Source of the DNA: Thalassospira povalilytica
GTDB taxonomy: Bacteria; Pseudomonadota; Alphaproteobacteria; Rhodospirillales; Thalassospiraceae
DNA: 64,000 nucleotides
Reading direction: 5' to 3'
NCBI RefSeq assembly: GCF_002844235.1
Contig: NZ_PGTS01000002.1
Coordinates: 62,001 to 126,000, forward strand
The position numbers and the translations under genes were made by a program. Numbering within the stretch: position 1 is the stretch's first letter; every line of letters begins with the position of its first letter. The notes beneath the pieces were generated by a model. It had not been told where the DNA came from. It worked only from the letters and a program-made list of their open reading frames with translations, and searched no databases. Positions 1 through 8,307 of this stretch are shown here, piece after piece.

Positions 1-1
1 G

Positions 2-382
2 GCATATCAGGAGACGATGCAAAAAGTCGTCAGTCTTGGCAAAAATATATACGTCATGACCCCGATGCCCGAAGCAGAATTCAATATTCCGGAAGTTCTG
101 TCTCGGACGTTCTGGAGAGGGGGCCGCGATAGTGACATCAAAATCCCGGAAACCGATTACCTGCGTTTGAATGAAGTGGTCCTGGAGGCCATGGACGCAG
201 TCGCAAAAAAATATCCAGGTAAAATTCACTGGATCAGCCCACATGATGCCTTTTGCAAAGACGGGGCCTGTGATGTCATGGCAGACGGTCATATTCTTTA
301 CAGGGATAGCAACCATCCAAGCAGCTTTGCCGCCCACATCTTGCTGGCGCCAATTGCCCGGGAACTGCAATCCCCGAATTAG
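2..382 (+). CDS. Acyltransferase, C-terminal SGNH domain (5' end outside window)
   Basis: The frame is open from the window edge, so 126 residues of a longer protein are visible and no start can be assigned. The tail carries the DxxH block of SGNH hydrolases (D-S-N-H near residue 100 of the visible part) with a CKDGAC stretch before it. This is the pattern seen in the periplasmic C-terminal domain of OafA/YrhL-type membrane acyltransferases, which O-acylate surface polysaccharides. The upstream membrane acyltransferase-3 domain is inferred, not seen. The next coding feature is the tetR remnant at 423-476. Confidence 0.7.
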   Translation, partial: AYQETMQKVVSLGKNIYVMTPMPEAEFNIPEVLSRTFWRGGRDSDIKIPETDYLRLNEVVLEAMDAVAKKYPGKIHWISPHDAFCKDGACDVMADGHILYRDSNHPSSFAAHILLAPIARELQSPN

Positions 383-422
383 GCTGAAGGCCGAAAAACA
401 TTCAGAATCTGCAAGTTTGACC

Positions 423-476
423 TCAGTGCTTCGCCGCCCCGAAACGCAGCCCGTCAATCATCAGTTCGAGCATCAT
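423..476 (-). pseudogene. Remnant of a tetR 3' end (duplicated copy)
   Basis: Positions 428-473 match 1150-1195, the end of the intact tetR gene, at 45 of 46 bases. Read on the minus strand the fragment encodes MMLELMIDGLRFGAAKH and a stop, versus MLELMIDGLRFGAAKP in the intact gene. Nothing of the rest of a TetR protein precedes it. It is a leftover from a recombination or insertion that placed the lipoprotein gene between two copies of the tetR tail. Confidence 0.75.
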
Positions 477-556
477 AGGTCGATTTGGCCGGTGTTGTAT
501 TGAAGCTAAAAAGGCAATGTGAAATGTTAAATCTTCGAAAAAGTGAAGGGGGAATA

Positions 557-1009
557 ATGAAAAAAGCAATCATTGCCGTAAGCTTGATACCTGTTCTTGC
601 AGGCTGTAGCGTGACTCGAAACGTAGTCCCAGTTTCTGGAGTAATACAAACGGGCACAGTAATCTGTGTCGAGGATAATCCACGCGTGACGGAGCCTGAA
701 ATACTCTCTGTCATCATAAACAGTATCAATGCGCACGATTACAAGCCGAAGATCTATCAAGAAGTGCCTGACGATTGCGCATACAAGCTGACATATGTCG
801 CGTATCGAAAGTGGGATTTTACAACGTTTCTAAGCCAAGCTGACATTCGCCTGTTTGAACAGAACGAGTTGATTGGTCAGGTGTTCTACAAGCTGCCGAA
901 CGGCCTGTTTGGTGGCGGCGGGCTCAACGCGTCCAAATGGGCGTCAACAGAAGAAAAAATTGGCCCCTTGATGGATGAATTGCTGCGCGGGGCATCCGGG
1001 AAAGGGTGA
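557..1009 (+). CDS. Small lipoprotein (Sbal_3080-like)
   Basis: A 150-residue predicted lipoprotein. The start at 557 follows a strong GAAGGGGG ribosome site, and the peptide opens with a lysine-led hydrophobic segment and a VLAGC lipobox with Cys17 as the lipidated residue. The mature part has a conserved-looking ICVEDNP motif and a paired Cys (DDCAYKL). Its pattern resembles the small Sbal_3080-type lipoproteins, recalled from memory; their function is unknown. The gene is more A/T rich in codon choice than its neighbours and lies exactly between two copies of the tetR tail, so it may have been acquired. Confidence 0.75.
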   Translation: MKKAIIAVSLIPVLAGCSVTRNVVPVSGVIQTGTVICVEDNPRVTEPEILSVIINSINAHDYKPKIYQEVPDDCAYKLTYVAYRKWDFTTFLSQADIRLFEQNELIGQVFYKLPNGLFGGGGLNASKWASTEEKIGPLMDELLRGASGKG

Positions 1010-1144
1010 TCTTGGGCGCAGGGTATTCCTAATAGCTTTGCTTCGCTGCCAGCATTTTGCAGGTGCCGGTTGTCCGTGAACTGACATCCTCGGATTAGGG
1101 CAAAGGGTAAAGCGATAAAGCAATGTGCGCTTGGCGGCCTGGTC

Positions 1145-1732
1145 CTAGGGCTTCGCCGCCCCGAAACGCAACCCGTCAATCATCAGTTCGAGCATACGAT
1201 GCGTGTGTTCAGCACCTTCGGTGCCGCCGACGGAGGCGAGGTTGCCGATGGCGCGGAGCAAGTCAAAGGCGTCAATATCGCCACGGATTTCGCCGGCCCT
1301 GGCTGCTGATTGCAGAAGGGATTGCAGGGTCGGTTCGAAATTGGCGCGGAAATAGGCGGGCAGGGCATCAAAGGCCGGATCGCCGGAATAGAGGGCGGCG
1401 GCCAATCCCTTTTTGGTGACGATGAACTGGCAATAGCGTTTCAGCCAGTGGGTCAGGGCATCACCCGGACCATATTGGCCGGTAAAGTCGGCCGCGGCTT
1501 TGACGCAGGCATCGACTTCGCGTTTGTAAACACCAACCACAAGGTCGCTGCGTTTGGGAAAACGACGATAAAGCGTGCCGACGCCAACACCGGCCCTGGC
1601 GGCGATTTCACGCACCGGCGCATCCACCCCCGAGGTCGCAAAAATCTCCTTGGCGGCTTCAAGAAGCGCGTCCTCATTGCGCAGGGCATCGGCACGGATG
1701 CTTTTTTTTTCGACGGCAGTATCGTCGGTCAT
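1145..1732 (-). CDS. TetR/AcrR family transcriptional repressor
   Basis: A 195-residue regulator with an N-terminal helix-turn-helix at about residues 40-60 (REIAARAGVGVGTLYRRFPK) and a C-terminal ligand-binding helical domain of the kind found in SbtR-like TetR proteins. I chose the ATG at 1732; an in-frame TTG lies 21 bp upstream. It is divergent from the alpha/beta hydrolase at 1960, and the shared gap holds three copies of one operator-like sequence. Control of both itself and the hydrolase is the likely arrangement. Its last 46 bp are duplicated at 428-473. Confidence 0.9.
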   Translation of the reverse strand: MTDDTAVEKKSIRADALRNEDALLEAAKEIFATSGVDAPVREIAARAGVGVGTLYRRFPKRSDLVVGVYKREVDACVKAAADFTGQYGPGDALTHWLKRYCQFIVTKKGLAAALYSGDPAFDALPAYFRANFEPTLQSLLQSAARAGEIRGDIDAFDLLRAIGNLASVGGTEGAEHTHRMLELMIDGLRFGAAKP

Positions 1733-1803
1733 CTCATTGTTTTCCAATAGCAAAATCAGGTTTTGACGCGCGGACGGAATCGTCGCGTCAAATTTTGCGC
1801 TTG

Positions 1804-1908
1804 ATAAACGGAACGATGTTCCATATTTGCATTCGCATAAGCGGAACGTTGATCCATTTATAGGCCCCGCTTACGGGCCACAGCTTATCGGATCAATGTT
1901 CCGTTTCG
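1804..1908. promoter_or_regulatory. Triple operator between tetR and the hydrolase gene
   Basis: Three related 19-bp sites: ATAAACGGAACGATGTTCC at 1804-1822, ATAAGCGGAACGTTGATCC at 1837-1855 (16 of 19 identical to the first), and an inverted copy at 1890-1908 (15 of 19 against the second). The first contains the perfect palindrome GGAAC-GAT-GTTCC. Such repeats in a divergent gap are typical of TetR operators, so binding by the adjacent TetR is inferred. Confidence 0.65.
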
Positions 1909-1959
1909 GGATATATAGGTGAAACATCCGGTTTCGCCAATCGGAAAAGGATCTCAGCG

Positions 1960-2958
1960 ATGAATAACCTGATTGATAAGGCCCGCCACATTCCGGTCAA
2001 TGAAGCTGTTTCGACCATTTCGGTGTGTCCGGTGATCCTGGCCGCACCCGGGCGGCCCAAACCGATCGAAATGCGGGTGACGGCCCCGGCACAGGGGCGG
2101 GATTTGCCGATTATCCTGTTGTCGCACGGGCATGGTCCGTCGCTTTATATCCCGTCCAAGGATGGCTATGGGCCGCTTGCCAATTTCTATGCCGAGCACG
2201 GCTTTGTCGTGATCCAGCCGACCCATGGCAATTCCAAAGTCGCCGGGTTTGGCGCGAACGCGCCCGGCGCGCCGTTCTTTTGGCGATCGCGGGTCGAGGA
2301 TTTCAAAACCATTCTCGATCATCTTGAGGATATCGAACGTGCCAGCCCTATTCTGGACGGTCGGCTTGATCATGGCCGGGTGGCGGCGGTCGGTCATTCA
2401 CTGGGCGGGCAGACGGTGGGCATGTTGCTGGGCGCCCGGCTGAGCGACAGTGCCGACCCGGATGCGCAGGATGTCAATCTGATCGAACCACGGATCAAGG
2501 CCGGGGTTCTTTTGGCCGCACCGGGCCGGGGTGGCGACAGCCTGAGCGATCATGCGCGCCAGAACTATACCGCGCTTAATCCCGATTTTTCGCATATGAC
2601 GACGCGGACATTGGTGGTGGCGGGCGATCAGGATATCAATCCGAACCTGACCACGCGCGGGGCGGCCTGGCACACCGATCCGTTTCATCATGCACCGGGC
2701 GGGGAGTTCTTGCTGACACTGATCGGTGGCAAACACGGGCTGGGCGGCATTGCCGGATATGATGCCAAGGAAACCGATGACGAAGACCCGGACCGCCTTG
2801 CCATCACCCAGCGCATGACATGGGCCTATCTGCGATCCGCGCTTTATGGTGATGACCCGGCATGGACGGATGCCTGTGCGGGGCTTGCGCAACATGCAGG
2901 CGAGTTGGCGTATGTTGAGGCGCGGGCGCGGAAGCAGGCGGCCGCGATGGCGACGTGA
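1960..2958 (+). CDS. Alpha/beta hydrolase, chlorophyllase / PAF-acetylhydrolase-like
   Basis: A 332-residue predicted serine hydrolase. The oxyanion-region motif SHGHG lies at residues 55-59 and the nucleophile elbow GHSLGG at 145-150 (Ser147). A histidine-bearing GGKHGLGG motif near the C-terminal third is a good candidate for the catalytic His. No signal peptide is seen, so it is probably cytoplasmic. AGGA lies 8 bp before the ATG. It is the only gene divergent from the TetR at 1145, and it likely acts on an ester that also induces that repressor. The substrate is not known. Confidence 0.85.
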   Translation: MNNLIDKARHIPVNEAVSTISVCPVILAAPGRPKPIEMRVTAPAQGRDLPIILLSHGHGPSLYIPSKDGYGPLANFYAEHGFVVIQPTHGNSKVAGFGANAPGAPFFWRSRVEDFKTILDHLEDIERASPILDGRLDHGRVAAVGHSLGGQTVGMLLGARLSDSADPDAQDVNLIEPRIKAGVLLAAPGRGGDSLSDHARQNYTALNPDFSHMTTRTLVVAGDQDINPNLTTRGAAWHTDPFHHAPGGEFLLTLIGGKHGLGGIAGYDAKETDDEDPDRLAITQRMTWAYLRSALYGDDPAWTDACAGLAQHAGELAYVEARARKQAAAMAT

Positions 2959-3337
2959 ACAAAGATTGCCGATGGCAGCAGAATGGGTTGGGGTTTTACT
3001 GATGCGGGGCCGTATCAGAGGAGGCTCGATCGGTACAATGGATGTCCTGCGGAGAAGCCCGGGCCGAGCCAAGGGAATAGATTGAGCCATGTGTGTCTTT
3101 GCCAGACCGGATCGGCAGGACAGTTGGGTTCGGTAATCCGCATTCCGGGGCCCGAGGTGATTTGAATTTTTGCGCAGCGGGGCGGGCGGGTGTCGGTTTT
3201 GTTGCGGTTTAATAATAAAATAAATGGCGGAAAACTGCCATTGTAAACGTTTCAAATGTTCATAAAACTGAAACGCGGACGTTATCGAACTGTCTTTTTT
3301 GTCGGCTATGGTGTTGGCCGTCAGAGGAGAGTGAGTG
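2959..3337. other. Intergenic region upstream of the LacI-headed operon
   Basis: About 380 bp. The first 200 bp hold no credible gene. The last 150 bp become A/T rich (3205-3275) and contain the LacI-type palindrome at 3245-3252 and a good ribosome site AGGAGA at 3325-3330. Confidence 0.6.
3243..3255. promoter_or_regulatory. LacI-family operator
   Basis: GTAAACGTTTCAA is centred on the palindrome AAACGTTT, the CG-centred core usual for LacI/GalR operators. It lies about 85 bp before the lacI-type start. The repressor gene is the first gene of the operon, so this site would make the operon self-regulated and inducible by the transported compound. Confidence 0.55.
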
Positions 3338-4366
3338 ATGACGTCGAAATCAACCATGCGCGACGTTGCAAGCAAGGCCGGTGTGTCGATTGCAACCGTT
3401 TCACGGGTGATCAACAGCCCCGATGAAGTGCCGACGGAGACGGTTGAACGTGTCCGTGCCGCCATGCGTTATCTGAACTATCGTCCGAACATCAATGGCC
3501 GTCGCCTGAAGATGGCGCAAACCCGATCTGTCGGGGTTCTGGTGCCGACGATGGCCAACCCGGTTTTTGCGACCTCGGTCCAGGGGATCGAGCAGGCCGC
3601 GCATGAAGACGGCCTGACGGTTTTGCTGACATCATCGAATTATGACCCGCAACGCGAGTTGGGGGCGGTGTCGACGTTGCTCAATAACCGGGTGGATGGT
3701 CTGATCCTGACCCTTGCCAATGCCGATGACAATCCGGTGATTGATCTGTTGAAGGCGGAAAATATACCGTTTGTTTTGTTGTTCAATCAGCCCGCCCGCA
3801 AGGATGTCGCATCGATCAGTGTCGATAATGCCAGATCGGCCTATGACATGACGCAGGCAATGATTGCGCAGGGTCACCGATCCCTTGCGATGGTGGCGGG
3901 CCGGTTTGAAAGTTCCGACCGTTCCAAGCAGCGTTTCGATGGATTTGGCAAGGCATTGTCCGATGCCGGACTGGGGGCAGCGCGCCTGTGTCAGGTTGGA
4001 TTTGGTGAAACAGAGCTGTTTGCACCTTTGAAAAGTTTTCTGACCGGCCCGGATGCGGTGACCGGTCTGGTTTGTTCCACCGACATGCTGGCAATTGCCG
4101 CGATGAGTGCATGCCGCGAACACGGTTTGAGTGTTCCGGGCGATGTGTCTGTGGGCGGAATTGATGGAATTGCGGTGGGTGGGCTGATTTCACCGAAACT
4201 GTGTTCGGCCGTTCAACCCACCCAGGAGATGGGCCAGCAGGCGCTTGCATTCCTGCGTGGCCTGATAAGGGGGCAGACAAACCCGCAAAGTTTGATCCTG
4301 CCCCATCAACTTAGCACGGGTGAGTCAATCGGGCCCGCCCGGCATCCGTCATCACCCCGATTATAG
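3338..4366 (+). CDS. LacI family transcriptional regulator
   Basis: A 342-residue repressor with the LacI helix-turn-helix at about residues 7-26 (MRDVASKAGVSIATVSRVIN), the hinge helix near 48-60 and a periplasmic-binding-protein-like sensor domain after it. ATG 3338 is preferred to the GTG at 3335 because AGGAGA is 7 bp upstream of it. Only 11 bp separate it from the binding-protein gene, so it is the first cistron of the ABC importer operon and should sense the imported substrate or a product of it. The probable operator is at 3243-3255. Confidence 0.92.
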   Translation: MTSKSTMRDVASKAGVSIATVSRVINSPDEVPTETVERVRAAMRYLNYRPNINGRRLKMAQTRSVGVLVPTMANPVFATSVQGIEQAAHEDGLTVLLTSSNYDPQRELGAVSTLLNNRVDGLILTLANADDNPVIDLLKAENIPFVLLFNQPARKDVASISVDNARSAYDMTQAMIAQGHRSLAMVAGRFESSDRSKQRFDGFGKALSDAGLGAARLCQVGFGETELFAPLKSFLTGPDAVTGLVCSTDMLAIAAMSACREHGLSVPGDVSVGGIDGIAVGGLISPKLCSAVQPTQEMGQQALAFLRGLIRGQTNPQSLILPHQLSTGESIGPARHPSSPRL

Positions 4367-4377
4367 GGAGATCAAAA

Positions 4378-5382
4378 GTGCGTTTCAAACAACTTGTACT
4401 GGGCGTTGGTTTGGCTGTTGCTGCGGCACAGCCGGCATTCGCGGAAGATGTAGCCATTTGTTATAACTGCCCGCCGGAATGGGCAGATTGGGGCGGGCAG
4501 CTTAAGAACTTTTCCAAAGACCTTGGCATTGACGTTCCCCAGGATAACAAAAATTCGGGTCAGACCCTGTCGCAGCTTTTGGCAGAAAAAGAAAACCCGG
4601 TTGCCGACGTTGCCTATTACGGGGTTTCGTTCGGGATCAAGGCCAAGGAAGCCGATGTTGTCGATGCATACAAGCCGGTCAATTTCGATGCCATCCCTGA
4701 TGGTCTGAAAGACCCGAATGGCAGCTGGTTTGCCATTCATTCGGGCACGATTGGCCTGTTTGTCAATGCAGATGCCCTTGAAGGTGCGGCTGTTCCGCAA
4801 AGCTGGTCTGATCTGTTGAAGCCGGAATACAAGGGTATGGTCGGCTATCTTGATCCGTCGAGCGCGTTTGTCGGTTATGCCGGTGCGGTTGCGATCAACC
4901 GTGCAATGGGCGGGTCGCTTGATGATTTCACCCCGGGCATCGAGTTCTTCAAGAAGCTGAAGGAAAATGATCCGATTGTGCCCAAACAGACCGCCTATGC
5001 GCGTGTTCTGTCGGGGGAAATTCCGATCCTGATTGATTACGATTTCAATGCCTATCGTGCGAAATACAAAGACGGCGCGAATGTTGAATTCGTCATCCCG
5101 ACCGAAGGAACGGTTGCGGTTCCCTATGTGATGAGCCTAGTTAAAAACAGCCCGCATGCCGAGAATGGCAAGAAGATCCTTGATTATGTGATGTCTGACA
5201 AAGGTCAGGCCCATTGGGCAAATGCCTATCTGCGCCCGGTGATTGCAAGTGCAATGTCCGAAGAGGCCGCATCCAAGTTCCTTCCGGCCACGGAATATGC
5301 CCGCTCAACGCCGGTTGATTATGCGAAAATGGCAACCGCACAGGGCGGTTTCGCCGAGCGTTACCTGTCCGAGGTACGTTAA
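4378..5382 (+). CDS. ABC transporter periplasmic solute-binding protein
   Basis: A 334-residue extracellular binding protein with a Sec signal ending AQPAFA-ED near residue 22. The fold is of the type that binds iron, polyamines, thiamine or 2-aminoethylphosphonate (family 1/6-like binding proteins). Start is GTG with AGGGAG 7 bp upstream. A CYNCPPEW segment follows the signal sequence. It captures substrate for the two permeases and ATPase downstream. A terminator-like hairpin after it probably keeps its expression above that of the membrane parts. Substrate is unassigned; the phosphodiesterase in the operon hints at a phosphorus ester. Confidence 0.88.
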   Translation: MRFKQLVLGVGLAVAAAQPAFAEDVAICYNCPPEWADWGGQLKNFSKDLGIDVPQDNKNSGQTLSQLLAEKENPVADVAYYGVSFGIKAKEADVVDAYKPVNFDAIPDGLKDPNGSWFAIHSGTIGLFVNADALEGAAVPQSWSDLLKPEYKGMVGYLDPSSAFVGYAGAVAINRAMGGSLDDFTPGIEFFKKLKENDPIVPKQTAYARVLSGEIPILIDYDFNAYRAKYKDGANVEFVIPTEGTVAVPYVMSLVKNSPHAENGKKILDYVMSDKGQAHWANAYLRPVIASAMSEEAASKFLPATEYARSTPVDYAKMATAQGGFAERYLSEVR

Positions 5383-5404
5383 GGTGGCTTTGCAAAACCT
5401 TGGG

Positions 5405-5429
5405 GAAGGGCGTTCGCGCCCTTCTTTTT
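5405..5429 (+). terminator. Intra-operon terminator / attenuator after the binding-protein gene
   Basis: A perfect 8-bp stem GAAGGGCG / CGCCCTTC with a TTCG tetraloop is followed by five T. It lies 23 bp after the binding-protein stop and before the best ATG of the first permease. It should reduce read-through, as is common between binding-protein and permease genes. If the permease starts at GTG 5384 the hairpin is inside its coding sequence. Confidence 0.75.
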
Positions 5430-5443
5430 CCAGATATTTCGGA

Positions 5444-6286
5444 ATGTCGCGTTCGGCGATGGCCAGTCCGGCGACCTTTATGGCGTTGATGGCGCCCGGT
5501 GTTGCGATTGTTGCGGCGTTCTTTCTGATCCCGCTGGTTCTGGTGGCGATGGAAGTTGCCAACGGCCCGGACGGCTGGGCGACCTATTTGGTGATCCTGA
5601 CCAATGCGCGGTATTTTGAAAGTTTGGTCCAGACGCTTTTGATGTCGGCAGGTGTGACGGTTGTTGCCCTGATATTGTGCGGGATTGTCGGCATGTTTCT
5701 GGTGCGTAACCGGTTTTCGGGGCGCAGTGTTCTGATCGGGTTGCTGACCCTGCCATTATCTTTTCCGGGGACAGTTGTCGGTTTCATGGTGATCATGCTG
5801 GCCGGGCGGCAGGGGGCTGTGGGCAGCATCAGCAATGCGTTGATCGGCGAGAAGATCGTTTTTGCCTATGAGATTGCCGGGCTGTTTATCGGGTATCTTT
5901 ATTTTTCCATTCCGCGGGTGATCCTTGCGGTTATGGCATCGGCCGAAAAGCTTGATCCGCAGCTTGAAGAAGCGGCGCGATCGCTTGGCGCACCACGATG
6001 GCGGGTGGTGCGTGATGTGATCCTTCCGGGATTGATGCCCGGCCTTATTTCATCGGGGGCGATCTGTTTTGCGACCGCGATGGGGGCCTTTGGCACGGCC
6101 TTTACGCTGGCAACCGATATCGATGTTCTGCCGATGGTGATCTATACCGAATTTACCCGAAACGCCAATATCGCGGTTGCAGCCGCACTGAGCATCGCGC
6201 TTGGTTTGATCACCTGGCTGTGTCTGAGTGCCGTGCGGTTCCTTGTTGGTGAAAAGGCCGATCTGGCGACACGGGGGGGCGCATGA
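5444..6286 (+). CDS. ABC transporter permease (first)
   Basis: A 280-residue inner-membrane permease with about six membrane segments. The EAA loop that docks with the ATPase is visible as EEAARSLGAPRWRVVRDVILP in the C-terminal half. Start is uncertain: ATG 5444 lies after the terminator-like hairpin, whereas GTG 5384 directly follows the previous stop and has GAGG upstream but would read through the hairpin. The gene ends in a 4-bp ATGA overlap with the second permease, showing translational coupling. Confidence 0.85.
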   Translation: MSRSAMASPATFMALMAPGVAIVAAFFLIPLVLVAMEVANGPDGWATYLVILTNARYFESLVQTLLMSAGVTVVALILCGIVGMFLVRNRFSGRSVLIGLLTLPLSFPGTVVGFMVIMLAGRQGAVGSISNALIGEKIVFAYEIAGLFIGYLYFSIPRVILAVMASAEKLDPQLEEAARSLGAPRWRVVRDVILPGLMPGLISSGAICFATAMGAFGTAFTLATDIDVLPMVIYTEFTRNANIAVAAALSIALGLITWLCLSAVRFLVGEKADLATRGGA

Positions 6287-7098
6287 GACGCGGCGGGCCG
6301 TTTTATGCGCAGCTTGGCCTGACGGTTTTGCTGTGCCTGTTTATCGTAGTGCCGATTGTGATGTCGGCACTGGCCGGGGTGACGGTCAATGTTTTCAAGG
6401 GGCTGTCATCGGGACTGACATTGCGCTGGATATTCGAGGTCTGGGACCTTTATGCGCAAAGCATTCTGTTGTCCTTGTGGCTTGCGGTCGCGTGTCTTGT
6501 GGTGACGACCCTTGCCGGGGTGCCATTAGCCTATGTGCTGGTCCGGCGTCCGAACAGACTGACACGGATGTTTGAGGAAATCCTGACCCTGCCGGTTGCC
6601 ATTCCGGGGCTGGCATTGGCGCTTGCCTTGCTGATTACCTATGGCGGGTTTGGCAGTTTCAGAAGCAGCTGGGTCTTTATCCTGATCGGGCATGTTCTGT
6701 TTACCATGCCGTTTATGGTGCGCTCGGTCGCGGCCGTCATGTCGGCGATGGATATGAAAACCCTTGAAGAAGGCGCGGCAAGCCTTGGTGCCGGGTTCTG
6801 GCACCGGTTTCTGCATGTGATTGTGCCAAATGCGACGCCTGGCATTCTTGCCGGCGCATTGATGGTGGTGACACTTTCGATCGGGGAATTCAATCTGACC
6901 TGGATGCTGCACACGCCGCTGACCAAGACATTGCCGGTCGGGCTTGCAGATTCCTATGCGTCGATGCGGCTCGAGATCGGCAGCGCCTATACCCTTATTT
7001 TCTTTGTATTGATCATGCCGTTGCTGATCGCAATGCAGATGCTTGCCAATCCGGGCAAAAAGCGTCGGGCAGCGTCGCAGCCGGCGGAGGACGAATAA
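6283..7098 (+). CDS. ABC transporter permease (second)
   Basis: A 271-residue membrane protein that pairs with the preceding permease to form the channel. It has an N-terminal membrane segment after MRRGGPF, an MFEEILTLPVAIPGLALALA segment typical of PotC/ThiP-like permeases, and an EAA loop EEGAASLGAGFWHRFLHVIVP. Its start overlaps the first permease by 4 bp and its stop overlaps the ATPase start by 1 bp (TAATG), so all three are made from one message. Confidence 0.9.
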   Translation: MRRGGPFYAQLGLTVLLCLFIVVPIVMSALAGVTVNVFKGLSSGLTLRWIFEVWDLYAQSILLSLWLAVACLVVTTLAGVPLAYVLVRRPNRLTRMFEEILTLPVAIPGLALALALLITYGGFGSFRSSWVFILIGHVLFTMPFMVRSVAAVMSAMDMKTLEEGAASLGAGFWHRFLHVIVPNATPGILAGALMVVTLSIGEFNLTWMLHTPLTKTLPVGLADSYASMRLEIGSAYTLIFFVLIMPLLIAMQMLANPGKKRRAASQPAEDE

Positions 7099-8270
7099 TG
7101 AACGCGACCGCGATGGCGCAACCGGGCAGCCAGACTGTTCAGACTGAAAAAACGGGCGGTACCCGCATCGAGCTTGCCGGGTGTACCAAGACCTTTCCCG
7201 ACGGGACACGCGCACTTTTGCCGTTTGATTTGACGATCAATGGCGGTGAAACCCTTGTTCTGCTTGGCCCGTCGGGCTGTGGCAAGACAACGATCTTGCG
7301 GCTGATTGCCGGTCTGGAATTTCCGGATGCCGGTGGAAAAATCACCTTTGGCGCGGATGATGTTACCAGTCAGTCGATTGAAAAACGCCGGGTCGGCATG
7401 GTGTTTCAATCCTATGCCCTGTTTCCGAACATGACGGTGGCGGAAAATGTCGCCTATGGGCTTAAGGTGCAGAAAGTCGAACGCCGCGAACGTGATGAAC
7501 GGGTGCGCGCGATGCTTGAAATGATGCATATCGATATGCTGGCCGATCGCCGGATTGACCAGCTTTCGGGCGGGCAGCGCCAGCGCGTGGCCCTTGCGCG
7601 TGCGATTGCCCTGCGTCCGCGGGTGTTGCTGTTGGATGAACCGTTGACGGCACTTGATGCCAAATTGCGGGTCACGTTGCGAACAGAGATCAACAGCCTG
7701 TTGCGCAAGCTTGGCATCACGGCGATCTATGTCACCCATGACCAGGAAGAGGCGATGGCGCTGGGCGACCGGATTGTTGTCATGCAAAAGGGTGCAATTG
7801 CCCAGATCGGCACGCCGCGCGAAATCTACCGCGCGCCGCGGTCACCGTTTGTTGCCGATTTCGTCGGGGCCAGTAACCGGCTTGACGGGCGGATCGAACA
7901 GAACAGCCTTGTTCTTGGCGATATCAAAATCGGTCTGGAGCAGATCGGTCACGCCGTGGAAGGTGGTCCGAACGGGCATCATGACGGCAATACAGGGCAG
8001 GGTGCGGCAGATGTGTATTTTCGTGCCGACGGGCTTGCGATCTGTACGCCGGATCAGGGGCAGATGCGCGGTCGGGTCGAGGCCATTTCATATCTTGGTG
8101 AAAAGTCGCGCCTGACGGTTTCGGGGATCGGGGAAAGTGCCATCACCCTTGATGTTGATCCCGATTTTCAGATCGCGATCGGGGATGACATTCATTGCCG
8201 TTTCAATCCCGAACGTCTGACAGTTTTTGGCCGACATTCGAATGCCCGAAACGCCGCACAGACGATGTGA
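7098..8270 (+). CDS. ABC transporter ATP-binding protein
   Basis: A 390-residue ATPase. Walker A GPSGCGKT is at residues 57-64, the Q-loop in MVFQSYALFP near 104, signature LSGGQRQRVALARA at 156-169, Walker B VLLLDEP at 176-182, and the switch His in YVTHD near 212. A C-terminal TOBE-like extension follows after about residue 250, as in PotA/FbpC/PhnT-type importers. The N-terminal 22 residues are an unconserved extension. It powers the two permeases encoded just upstream. Confidence 0.93.
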   Translation: MNATAMAQPGSQTVQTEKTGGTRIELAGCTKTFPDGTRALLPFDLTINGGETLVLLGPSGCGKTTILRLIAGLEFPDAGGKITFGADDVTSQSIEKRRVGMVFQSYALFPNMTVAENVAYGLKVQKVERRERDERVRAMLEMMHIDMLADRRIDQLSGGQRQRVALARAIALRPRVLLLDEPLTALDAKLRVTLRTEINSLLRKLGITAIYVTHDQEEAMALGDRIVVMQKGAIAQIGTPREIYRAPRSPFVADFVGASNRLDGRIEQNSLVLGDIKIGLEQIGHAVEGGPNGHHDGNTGQGAADVYFRADGLAICTPDQGQMRGRVEAISYLGEKSRLTVSGIGESAITLDVDPDFQIAIGDDIHCRFNPERLTVFGRHSNARNAAQTM

Positions 8271-8307
8271 CGGCATTGGCACGAGACAAAAAGAAAGATC
8301 AAAAAGC

